DNA from: Paenibacillus_AM sp052180255
GTDB lineage: Bacteria; Bacillota; Bacilli; Paenibacillales; NBRC-103111
DNA: 64,000 bases
Direction of reading: 5' to 3'
NCBI RefSeq assembly: GCF_052180255.1
Contig: NZ_CP197466.1
Location: 1,054,001 to 1,118,000, forward strand
Below, in pieces: positions 44,740 to 52,417 of this stretch. The first letter of the stretch is position 1, and every line of letters begins with the position of its first letter. Position numbers and translations under genes: made by a program. The notes beneath the pieces are model-generated. The model had not been told where the DNA came from. It ran no database searches and saw only the letters and a list, made by a program, of their open reading frames with translations.

Positions 44740-46554
44740 ATGAAACTTTTTCGTTCCAATGCGATTAGTGTTTCGGTGTTTAAGTGGTTCCTTCTTTATA
44801 ATTTTGTACTATTGTCCGTGATTACATTTGCATATTACAAGAAAACAACGGATCAAATTAATACAGGAATTGCTGAAATCTCACAAAAAAATGTGATGCA
44901 GGCAGCCGATCATTTTGGTCTTCTGATGAAGGGTTATGACAGTGTATCCAAATCGATTATCGGAAATTTAGATATTCAGCGATTATTGTCTCACGAGGAG
45001 CCCAATCCAGCTGTGCAGGCGATTAATGGACTGACTTTACAGAATATTCTGGGTTCTATCTATTACAGCCGAGATGACATTATCGGGCTTTATATCATTA
45101 CGAATAACGAAAAGGTATACAGCTATGGCAGCTATACACATGCGATTGATGAAAAATATGCGTCAACCAATTGGTACAAAGATGTAAAGAAATCCTCAGG
45201 CCAAATGACTTGGCTTGGATTGCAAAAAAAATCGTTGATCGACATGATACATACGGAACCTGTATTCTCGTTCGGACGAACGCTGTATAACATTTATGAG
45301 AATAAGCCAATTGGGATCGTTCTGATCGAGACTGAGCCTCGTGGTGTAATGAATACAATTGATAACCTTCATCTCAAGTACCAAGGGGAAGCTTATGTCC
45401 TATCTGAAAATGATCAATTATTAGCCTACTCGGGATTCCTTGAAAAAAAGCCACCGAATTTGATTGATATTCCTCCGTTTACAGAGGATGAACATACAAA
45501 ATTATTGAATACCGGCGGTATACTGGCCGTTGTCGAGAAGCAAACTCCATTAAATTGGAAAATAGTCAGCTTAACGCCAAATTCAAATGTGAATATTGAG
45601 CTCGACAAAAACAAGCGATTTATTGCGCTTGTACTGGGTATTATGGTTATGATTTCGATTGGAATATCCATTTTCTTTTCTCGTGTAATTACATCACCCA
45701 TTAAAAAAATGGTTCATGAAATGAAGCAGGTTGAGCGAGGGAAGTTTAATATTTTGCAGGAAGTAAAGTCGTTTGATGAAATCAATTATTTAATTGCTTC
45801 CTTCAATCGCATGGTCAGCCGGATTGATCAATTGATAGAACGTGTGCGATTTGCTTCGATTAGCGAAAAGAACGCTCAGCTTCATGCTCTTCAGTCACAG
45901 GTTAACCCCCACTTTCTATATAACACATTAGACATGATTTACTGGATGCTGGACGAGAAAGAGAACGAGCAATTAGGGAATATTATTTTATCCTTGTCCA
46001 AAATGTTTCGTTACAGCAGTGATTGGGAGCATTCAGATGTGACATTGCACGACGAACTGGAACAAATTAGCCATTATTTGACGATTCTACAGGCGCGAGC
46101 GGATGGTCGTCTATCCGTTCAGATGGATGTACCTGAGCAATGGCGAGCAATTCGGTTACCGAAAATGAGTTTACAGCCGATTATTGAGAATGCCATTATT
46201 CATGGGCTTACAAAGAAAGAGGGTTCTGGATCATTATCTCTTGGGATTGAGAAAGTTGACGATAGACTGGAAATTCATATTCAGGATAATGGTGTAGGTA
46301 TTCCTCTAGAGAAGTTAGCAGCGATACATGCGATGCTGCAGCGAATTGCACAGAAAGAACCGATTTCCATGGACTTAGAGCAACAAATTGAACCTCTTGT
46401 AGAACAGGGAATTGGAATATTGAATGTACATAGAAGGTTAGTCATGAAGTTCGGACCGCATTACGGTATTCGTATGGAGAGTGTAGAAAACGTAGGGACA
46501 AGGGTTTCCATCTTCATTCCACTGAATACTTCGAACAAAGGGGGCGTCGTATGA
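44740..46554 (+). CDS. YesM-type sensor histidine kinase
   Basis: 604 residues. One helix at the N terminus, an outside sensor domain of about 250 residues, a second helix (FIALVLGIMVMISIGISIFF), HAMP, then the His_kinase motif LQSQVNPHFLYNTLDMIYW with the phospho-acceptor histidine, and a HATPase with IIENAIIHGL and DNGVGIP. The preceding frame to 44692 (GTG) is open; ATG 44740 has a run of G upstream. It overlaps the regulator by 4 bp (ATGA). The pair probably senses the sugar and controls the importer operon. Confidence 0.9.
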   Translation: MKLFRSNAISVSVFKWFLLYNFVLLSVITFAYYKKTTDQINTGIAEISQKNVMQAADHFGLLMKGYDSVSKSIIGNLDIQRLLSHEEPNPAVQAINGLTLQNILGSIYYSRDDIIGLYIITNNEKVYSYGSYTHAIDEKYASTNWYKDVKKSSGQMTWLGLQKKSLIDMIHTEPVFSFGRTLYNIYENKPIGIVLIETEPRGVMNTIDNLHLKYQGEAYVLSENDQLLAYSGFLEKKPPNLIDIPPFTEDEHTKLLNTGGILAVVEKQTPLNWKIVSLTPNSNVNIELDKNKRFIALVLGIMVMISIGISIFFSRVITSPIKKMVHEMKQVERGKFNILQEVKSFDEINYLIASFNRMVSRIDQLIERVRFASISEKNAQLHALQSQVNPHFLYNTLDMIYWMLDEKENEQLGNIILSLSKMFRYSSDWEHSDVTLHDELEQISHYLTILQARADGRLSVQMDVPEQWRAIRLPKMSLQPIIENAIIHGLTKKEGSGSLSLGIEKVDDRLEIHIQDNGVGIPLEKLAAIHAMLQRIAQKEPISMDLEQQIEPLVEQGIGILNVHRRLVMKFGPHYGIRMESVENVGTRVSIFIPLNTSNKGGVV

Positions 46555-47714
46555 ATATTCTCGTTGTAGACGACGAAAAAGTGATTAGAGAAGGAGTTAA
46601 GCGAACGATACGGCATGCATTTCCCCATATTCAGCTATCGACGGCAGGTTCGGCTGAGGAAGCATTGGCTATTTTACGAACGCAGCAAATTCAAGTCGTG
46701 TTCTTGGATATTATGATGCCAGGCATGTCAGGACTTGAGCTAATGAGTGCGCTGCGAAAGACAAATCCAACGATCAAATGGATCGTAATCTCGGCATACT
46801 CCGATTTTACATTCGCGCAAGAAGCACTTCGTCTGGGGGCGATGGACTATATTCTAAAGCCGATCGGCAAAGAGAAGTTGAAGGAAGTCATCTCAGCCAT
46901 TGAATTTGAAATGGATGCTAGTAAAATCACCACCTCAGATCTCGGTATACTTGAAATGAACCTCAAATATTTAAGAGAAGCCGTCTTTCAACGCTGGATT
47001 CATGGTCTTGATATCGGCCGATACGACATCTCGAAGTTGCAAGAGATGTATCCACGCTTTCACCTCATCTTCGTGCGATTGGAGTCGAAGGTGCAAGAGT
47101 TGAATGTGAAGCATTTTATAATTGAAAATGTGCTTACGGAGCTTGTGGAAACAAGGGGACATGGTTTTGTTGCAAGTTTTGATCGACACAGTTTGTTAGG
47201 TGTCGTTTCTATGAATGAGGGAACCACGATTCATCGATTTGAAGAGGAAATTCGGGAGCACTTGGGGCGGTATTTGAAAGTTCCATATGAATTGCTGACC
47301 AGTCATTTGCTTGAAGAGTTTGAAGTGATTCCAGTAGAGGTTCGTAAATTCCAGCAAGGGGGAACATCTTCGGCAAGTTACCTTAGGATGGGTAAGAATG
47401 AGGATACGATCGACATTGCCGTTCAATATATTAAGAACAATTTTCGTGAAAATTTATCGCTTGAAAAGGTTGCTTCTGTTGTGTATTTGAACCCGATCTA
47501 CTTCAGCCAACTGTTCAAGCAAAAGACGGGCATCGGTTACAAAGATTACGTTATCCAACTTCGTCTAGAACAGGCCAAGCGCCTGCTTGCTAACCCGAAC
47601 TTGAAAATTACAGATGTCGCAGGGCAAATTGGTTACCAAGACATTCGCCACTTTACCCAAGTATTTCGCAAAAAGTACCAAATCACTCCATCCCAATTCC
47701 GCAATATGTTGTAA
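46551..47714 (+). CDS. YesN-type response regulator, AraC-type DNA binding
   Basis: 387 residues. The receiver domain covers residues 1-120 (VVDDEKVIREG, phospho-acceptor Asp in VFLDIMMPGMSG, Lys in YILKPI). The middle is a linker domain of about 150 residues. The C-terminal tandem HTH covers about 285-385 (NLSLEKVASVVYLNPIYFSQLFK and KITDVAGQIGYQDIRHFTQVF). It overlaps the kinase by 4 bp. It is expected to activate the sugar operon at 41477. Confidence 0.91.
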   Translation: MNILVVDDEKVIREGVKRTIRHAFPHIQLSTAGSAEEALAILRTQQIQVVFLDIMMPGMSGLELMSALRKTNPTIKWIVISAYSDFTFAQEALRLGAMDYILKPIGKEKLKEVISAIEFEMDASKITTSDLGILEMNLKYLREAVFQRWIHGLDIGRYDISKLQEMYPRFHLIFVRLESKVQELNVKHFIIENVLTELVETRGHGFVASFDRHSLLGVVSMNEGTTIHRFEEEIREHLGRYLKVPYELLTSHLLEEFEVIPVEVRKFQQGGTSSASYLRMGKNEDTIDIAVQYIKNNFRENLSLEKVASVVYLNPIYFSQLFKQKTGIGYKDYVIQLRLEQAKRLLANPNLKITDVAGQIGYQDIRHFTQVFRKKYQITPSQFRNML

Positions 47715-47741
47715 GAGCGTTATGGGACATTCAGGTGTCAT

Positions 47742-47749
47742 CATACATA
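47742..47749 (+). promoter_or_regulatory. Possible sigma-E-like -10 box before the recombinase pair
   Basis: CATACATA resembles the early mother-cell sigma-E -10 element (CATACA-T). About 15 bp upstream is TTATGGG, only a weak -35. GGGACA at 47724-47729, close to the SpoIIID core, is nearby. The predicted start near 47756 leaves a leader of about 13 bases with the ribosome site. Control by sigma-E would fit the recombinase's expected time of action, but the match is poor. Confidence 0.25.
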
Positions 47750-47768
47750 TGTGGTGAGGTGATGCCTG

Positions 47769-47903
47769 ATGGAGAAACGTCCATTGCAGCTTGTACTTAG
47801 GCCAAGTAATCAAGGAAGGGATAGAGAACGACTTTTAAGTGAAATGATTCACGAAGTAATTCGTGCAGCGCTAAGCCATGATGAACGCGATAAGAAACCA
47901 TGA
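47769..47903 (+). CDS. 44-residue ORF coupled to the recombinase, possible directionality factor
   Basis: ATG 47769 lies 6 bp after GAGGTGA and the frame gives 44 residues, highly charged and helical (KRPLQLVLRP, DRERLLSEMIHEVIRAALS, then DERDKKP). Its stop overlaps the recombinase ATG by 4 bp (ATGA), and the recombinase has no good ribosome site of its own, so translation is probably coupled. Small proteins next to large serine recombinases often act as recombination directionality factors that allow excision. I see no homology that proves it. Confidence 0.55.
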   Translation: MEKRPLQLVLRPSNQGRDRERLLSEMIHEVIRAALSHDERDKKP

Positions 47904-49438
47904 ATCACATCGCAGCCATCTATGTTCGTGTCTCCACGACAAAGGATTCCCAGAAAGATAGCCCTGAGCATCAGCGAGGGATATGCAAAGAGAAAGCACG
48001 AGCCCTCGGGCTAGAGGTTGGATATACGTATGAGGACCGGGATACGGGGACCTCGATTGTGGCACGTCCAGAAATTCAGAAATTGGTGCGTGATGCACAG
48101 AATAGGCTGTTCCAAATTATTATTTTTGCATCATTATCTCGGTTTTCAAGGGATACGTTAGATTCTTTGAGTTTAAAAAGAAAATTGGCAGACGCACTCG
48201 GCATACGTGTCATCTCAATTGAAGAAGGCTATGATTCATTCCTTGATAATGACGAGTTGAAGTTTCAAATCATATCCGCAGTGAACCAGAAGTTAAGCGA
48301 GCAAATTTCGCTTTCATCCAAACGAGGTATAAGACAGTCCGCACGAAGTGGTAATTTTACAGGATCTATTCCTCCCTATGGCTATCAGAAAGTAATGAAG
48401 GATAGGAAGAAGACGTTGATTCCAGATCCAGATACGGCACATGTGGTACGGCTTATTTATAGCTTGTATATCGATCGGAAAATAGGTGAAAAAGCGATTG
48501 TTACCTTTTTGAATGAAAGACATATTCCGGCTTATAAAGGCGGTGCTTGGGGACTTACGAGTGTGCAGAAAATATTGACGAATGAAGTGTACGCGGGGCA
48601 GAATGTATTTTCTAAATATGAGATAGAAAAAATTTATCATAACCTAGATGATGTGTCTGATCGTGGAAAAAAACAAGTGCGGCGTAATCCGGACAAGTGG
48701 GAACGGAGCGCAGAAAGAACACATGAAGCCATTGTAGATGAGACTACTTTCTTGGCAGCTCAACAGGTGAGATTGCAGCGCGGAGGAGGTACAAGGGGGG
48801 GGATCCGTAATAAGGTGAATGTGTTCGCAGGCTTTATCTTCTGTACACATTGCGGTGGAGCGATGGTGAGCATGAAGAGCGGTAGTTATCGCTACTTAAT
48901 CTGTTCTAGACGGAGGCGACAAGGTGAAAGAGGATGTGTGAACAACTTTTGGCTACCTTATGAAGCTTTTCGTGACCAAGTGTTGGAGGTTGTAAGTTCG
49001 CGACTAAGAGCACTTGTTGATCCAAAATCCTTTGTCGAAATGAATGCGAAACAAGTTACAAGTGTTCGAAATGATCCTGAGATGGAGATAAGAAAAGTAC
49101 AAAGAAAGTTAGAGGTTGTCCGAAAAACGTTGTATGGCATGAGGAAGTTATATTTGAATGGGCAGGTAGATGAGGAGCAGTATGCCTATGAGAAACAGCA
49201 ATATGAGGCAGATATTGAAGCATGCCAGTTCAGGCTTATTCAGCTCCAACAACAGAACGAACAACAGATCAACCCAGATGCCTGTTATGCGATTGCGGAG
49301 ACTGCTGTGGAAGAATGGATAAACTTAAAGTTTCGAGCTGATTTTGAACGATTGCGTGCGGCTATACAGAGATTGATCGATAAGATTGAAGTACCCCATA
49401 CTGGGCAGATTGTGATTACAACCATTCTTGCTGACTAG
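47900..49438 (+). CDS. Large serine recombinase, SpoIVCA type
   Basis: 512 residues, close to SpoIVCA (about 500). The resolvase domain starts at once (IYVRVSTTKDSQ, with the nucleophile in RVST) and includes SLSRFSRDTLDS. The Recombinase domain has GSIPPYGYQ and LIYSLYIDRK. The zinc ribbon is CTHCGG ... CSRRRRQGERGC, followed by a coiled coil with about 100 charged residues. It is the last gene before attR, as spoIVCA is at the edge of skin. Its predicted reaction is excision at CATCTCCAATGT, rebuilding gerE. Confidence 0.95.
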   Translation: MNHIAAIYVRVSTTKDSQKDSPEHQRGICKEKARALGLEVGYTYEDRDTGTSIVARPEIQKLVRDAQNRLFQIIIFASLSRFSRDTLDSLSLKRKLADALGIRVISIEEGYDSFLDNDELKFQIISAVNQKLSEQISLSSKRGIRQSARSGNFTGSIPPYGYQKVMKDRKKTLIPDPDTAHVVRLIYSLYIDRKIGEKAIVTFLNERHIPAYKGGAWGLTSVQKILTNEVYAGQNVFSKYEIEKIYHNLDDVSDRGKKQVRRNPDKWERSAERTHEAIVDETTFLAAQQVRLQRGGGTRGGIRNKVNVFAGFIFCTHCGGAMVSMKSGSYRYLICSRRRRQGERGCVNNFWLPYEAFRDQVLEVVSSRLRALVDPKSFVEMNAKQVTSVRNDPEMEIRKVQRKLEVVRKTLYGMRKLYLNGQVDEEQYAYEKQQYEADIEACQFRLIQLQQQNEQQINPDACYAIAETAVEEWINLKFRADFERLRAAIQRLIDKIEVPHTGQIVITTILAD

Positions 49439-49443
49439 ATGGT

Positions 49444-49465
49444 TTTCAAACCCCATCTCCAATGT
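49444..49465 (+). other. attR of the gerE element
   Basis: The element arm TTTCAAACCCCA (49444-49455) runs into the core CATCTCCAATGT (49454-49465), followed by gerE codon 51 (ATG). The arm is complementary (11 of 12) to the arm TGGGGTATGAAA at attL, so the excised circle would carry a symmetrical attP. The predicted crossover AA is at 49461-49462. Confidence 0.8.
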
Positions 49466-49541
49466 CATGCAAAAGCTCAACGTCAAAGGACGTTCGCAGG
49501 CTGTTGTAGAGTTAATTCGACTTGGGGAGTTAACGATTTGA
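49464..49541 (+). pseudogene. gerE: gerE 3' segment (codons 50-74)
   Basis: Reading on from the core, codons GTC ATG CAA AAG give VMQKLNVKGRSQAVVELIRL and then GELTI with stop TGA at 49539-49541. This is the C-terminal end of GerE, including the second half of the HTH region and the dimer helix. It has no start codon or ribosome site of its own. Joined to the 49 codons at 41201 it gives 74 residues, the known length of Bacillus GerE. Confidence 0.93.
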
Positions 49542-49568
49542 CCAACTGCACAACTTCGATTAACCTTC

Positions 49569-49606
49569 ATTGCCAGATCCCGCTAAAGGGGCCCGGCAAG
49601 AGGGTT
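49569..49606 (+). terminator. Probable terminator of gerE
   Basis: TTGCC (49570-49574) pairs with GGCAA (49595-49599), with further CCC/GGG pairing inside, followed by GAGGGTTTTTT. It lies 28 bp after the gerE stop codon. Confidence 0.55.
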
Positions 49607-49652
49607 TTTTGATGTTTGGGGGATCGTGCACGAACATGTATTATCAAGTTGC

Positions 49653-49687
49653 AAATAAAAAAGACTGTTGAAGTAAATCAACAGTCT
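49653..49687 (-). terminator. Terminator of the MMPL/DUF2871 operon
   Basis: AGACTGTTGA (49662-49671) pairs perfectly with TCAACAGTCT (49678-49687). On the minus strand it is followed by TTTTTTATTT. It lies just after the end of the DUF2871 gene. Confidence 0.85.
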
Positions 49688-49697
49688 GAATGACAAT

Positions 49698-50096
49698 TTA
49701 GTCCTTAATCACCTTTTTCAAATAAATGAGCAGCCATACAAGTCCAGCACCCATAATGGCGTGACTTAATCCTGCCATATGAGGCAACCCCTTGAAGTCT
49801 GATCCATTTACTTGAAAAATTCCTCTAGCAATTAACGTGCCGATCGTCCCTAACAATCCAATGTTATACACGATAAACCAAGCTTTGAAGCCTTTGCGCT
49901 GATGGATTTGGAACACTTTGGCGAGTACCAAGACGATGAGGAAGAACATGAATCCGAGCACGAGAATGTGCGTGTGTGCGACTCCTAGCACCGTTTGCCC
50001 TGTAAATCCTTCGCCCTTTGTAAATTCTCTGTAAAAGATACCGGATAGCAAGCCAAGCACCAAATACGTAAAAGCAGCATAGTACAATTTTTTCAT
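49698..50096 (-). CDS. DUF2871-family membrane protein
   Basis: 132 residues and four hydrophobic helices. Conserved His-rich motifs (GVAHTHILVLGFMFFLIVLVL and PHMAGLSHAIMGAGLVWLL) match the small DUF2871 family of Bacillota, which has no known role; the histidines could bind heme or metal. It overlaps the MMPL gene by 4 bp, so the two are translated together. Confidence 0.75.
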   Translation of the reverse strand: MKKLYYAAFTYLVLGLLSGIFYREFTKGEGFTGQTVLGVAHTHILVLGFMFFLIVLVLAKVFQIHQRKGFKAWFIVYNIGLLGTIGTLIARGIFQVNGSDFKGLPHMAGLSHAIMGAGLVWLLIYLKKVIKD

Positions 50097-52318
50097 AAAT
50101 GTTCACTCCTTGAATGATTATGGGTTTGATTCGGATTGCTTTTGTTCATGAGTGTCATAATCCCTGGAAGCAGAATGCCTCTAACAAGGAATGTATCGAT
50201 TAGAATCCCAAGTGCCATGGTCAGACCGAATAGGAAAAGCTCCTGCAAAGGCTGGGTAATGAGCACGCAGAATGTGGCGGCAAGGATTATCCCTGCTGAT
50301 GAAATTACACCACCTGTAAAGCCAACTCCACGCTCAACAGCCTCCTTCCAACTGTGCAGGCGTGCTTCTTCTTTAATTCTCGAAACAAGCATGATGTTAT
50401 AATCGACCCCTAATGCAACCATGAATACAAAGGTGTACACAGGCAAGCGATAACTGATGGAATCATATCCAAGGATGTTGTGGAAGATCATCCAACCAAT
50501 CCCCAGTGTCGCTGCATAGGACAATAGAATCGTAGCAATCATATAGATTGGCATTAGGATCGAGCGAGTCTGGAATGCCAGCATAATCGTAATAAAGACG
50601 GTTACGAGCGAAAACAGCAAGATGGTATCTCGTGTGTTCATCGCTTTGACATCAAGTTGTTCTGCGGTTTGTCCGGCAAAATGCAACTCATAATTCGCTG
50701 CTCCAAGACCGCTGCTTGTTAATAAAGTATTGGACTGATCCCGTAATTGGCTTACAAGATTGAGAGCAGCTTGATCGTAAGGATTGTCTTGCAAAGTGAT
50801 CTTGAACTTAACAGCTTGCTTCGTGTCCGATAAGAAATTCTTAGGCAGTGGTGCCGAAGGATCTGCTAATACAGCTTGCAAGTCAGGCGAGATCGATGCG
50901 ATACCGCTTCGCTTTTTCAATTCAGCCATGAGGGAATTCATGCTTTTGATGAACGTTTCATCAGCTCGAATATCTTTATTGGACTTCAAAATAACCGTGA
51001 CGGGTGCCAGCTCACCTTTTGGATAACGCTGCTCCAAGATATCGAATCCTTGACGGGAAGAAATATGGTCAGGGAATGATTTCATTAAGTTAAAGGAGAA
51101 ATTCATCGTCGTAATATTGAGTGCTGAACCGATTAAGAGTACGAGTAAAATACATACCGATACAACAGGACGTTTCGTAACACCTTTACCGACTTTACTC
51201 CAGAAGCCTTTTGGCTTGGTAATGCCAGTGTCAGTCGTCACTTTCGGAATAAACGGCCAGAATGCTTTGCGACCGAGCAAAGTGAAGATACTTGGGATGA
51301 GCGTTAGACCTGCAAGCAGGATGACTACAATTGCAACCGAGAACACCGGTGCAAAATGGTTGTAAGGCTTAAAGATTGTAACGAACAAAGTGAGCATTGC
51401 GACAAGCACGGTACCACCACTGAATACAAGGGGCTCCGCCAGGTGTGTCATTGTCGACTTCATTGCATCGTTTTTGGAACTGGAGCGTTTAAGCTCTTCT
51501 TTGTAGCGGGAAATAATGAATAAGCAATAATCAGTTAAGACCGCAAACAGCATAACCATCATGATCGAGCTTGCGGAGCTGTCGACGACAAACCAGCCGT
51601 TTTTCGCAGCAAATCCGAGTATTCGATCGACAACCTGATAGACGATACCAGCTAATAATAACGGAATAATCGCCAAAAGGGGTGAGCGATAAATCACAAC
51701 AAGAATAATAAGAATAAGCACCACAGTTGCGATCATCAGTACGAAATCAGCATTTTTGAAAAGTGTTTTCGTATCTGAAGAGATGCCTGCAGGTCCTGTA
51801 ATTTCGAATTGCACACCATCAAGCTTCGCTTGTTTGACGTGATCACGGATCGCTTGCAGGGCGTTATAGACTTGATCAGTTGAACTATCTTTCGTAAGGG
51901 CAATGTTCAAAAGCAAAGTTGTTTTATCCTGAGAGAACATGCTGTCTTGTACTTGTGGCGGTAATTGGTGAAAAGGAAGTGAACTTGCAACATCAGCAGG
52001 CTTTTGATCAGATGCCAGCCATTGACTCATGCTAAGGATGCCTTGGCGATCCTCACTCGTAAGTCCTCCCTCACGATGAAACACAAGTAGCGCGGGAAGC
52101 CCATCCTTCGATGGAAATTGTTCGTTTACTAACTGCTGTGCAATTGCAGAGGACGTATCTTCGTGAATACTGCCTTCTTTACTGCTTTGCGCATAGGGCT
52201 TTGAACCAGGTGCGAGTACACTTAAGAGTACAATCCCAATGAGCCAGATGGTCAATACGACTTTGGCGCCTTTGGAACTGCTTGTGTACGCAGCCAGTTT
52301 TTTGAATGGATTTCGCAT
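50093..52318 (-). CDS. MMPL-family RND transporter
   Basis: 741 residues, two blocks of about six helices and two outside loops. The relay motifs are LFAVLTDYCLFIISRYKEE and ALGVDYNIMLVSRIKEE. It lacks the coiled insertion of the exporter at 20015. It resembles Bacillus YdfJ, which is controlled by a two-component system; here a kinase/regulator pair lies directly upstream on the same strand. ATG 52318 has AGGAG 9 bp upstream; the in-frame start at 52351 does not. Substrate unknown. Confidence 0.88.
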   Translation of the reverse strand: MRNPFKKLAAYTSSSKGAKVVLTIWLIGIVLLSVLAPGSKPYAQSSKEGSIHEDTSSAIAQQLVNEQFPSKDGLPALLVFHREGGLTSEDRQGILSMSQWLASDQKPADVASSLPFHQLPPQVQDSMFSQDKTTLLLNIALTKDSSTDQVYNALQAIRDHVKQAKLDGVQFEITGPAGISSDTKTLFKNADFVLMIATVVLILIILVVIYRSPLLAIIPLLLAGIVYQVVDRILGFAAKNGWFVVDSSASSIMMVMLFAVLTDYCLFIISRYKEELKRSSSKNDAMKSTMTHLAEPLVFSGGTVLVAMLTLFVTIFKPYNHFAPVFSVAIVVILLAGLTLIPSIFTLLGRKAFWPFIPKVTTDTGITKPKGFWSKVGKGVTKRPVVSVCILLVLLIGSALNITTMNFSFNLMKSFPDHISSRQGFDILEQRYPKGELAPVTVILKSNKDIRADETFIKSMNSLMAELKKRSGIASISPDLQAVLADPSAPLPKNFLSDTKQAVKFKITLQDNPYDQAALNLVSQLRDQSNTLLTSSGLGAANYELHFAGQTAEQLDVKAMNTRDTILLFSLVTVFITIMLAFQTRSILMPIYMIATILLSYAATLGIGWMIFHNILGYDSISYRLPVYTFVFMVALGVDYNIMLVSRIKEEARLHSWKEAVERGVGFTGGVISSAGIILAATFCVLITQPLQELFLFGLTMALGILIDTFLVRGILLPGIMTLMNKSNPNQTHNHSRSEHL

Positions 52319-52417
52319 AGAATGCAACTCCTGTCCTAAAGGTTCTTGCAACTTTATCTTAGGACAGAAGTATGAACGGAGAGTGAACGGGGGGTTACAT
52401 ATGGGTAGGCTTGGCCG

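Larger units (their letters stand above)
41338..49465 (+). mobile_element. gerE-intervening element (skin-like, 8,116 bp, excisable)
   Basis: The element is bounded by the 12-bp direct repeat CATCTCCAATGT at 41338-41349 and 49454-49465, a distance of 8,116 bp. Removing one repeat and the insert joins codons 1-49 and 50-74 of gerE in frame. It ends in a large serine recombinase, stop codon 15 bp from the right repeat. Cargo: sugar-binding lipoprotein, two permeases, YesM-type kinase, YesN-type regulator, and a 44-codon ORF coupled to the recombinase. No phage structural, replication or repressor gene is present. By analogy with sigK/skin, excision would be limited to the mother cell, so the element is kept in the spore line. 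Confidence 0.92.

Noticed and set aside
41338..49465. A prophage or integrative conjugative element
   Set aside because: Apart from the recombinase no phage, transfer or replication gene is present; the cargo is metabolic.
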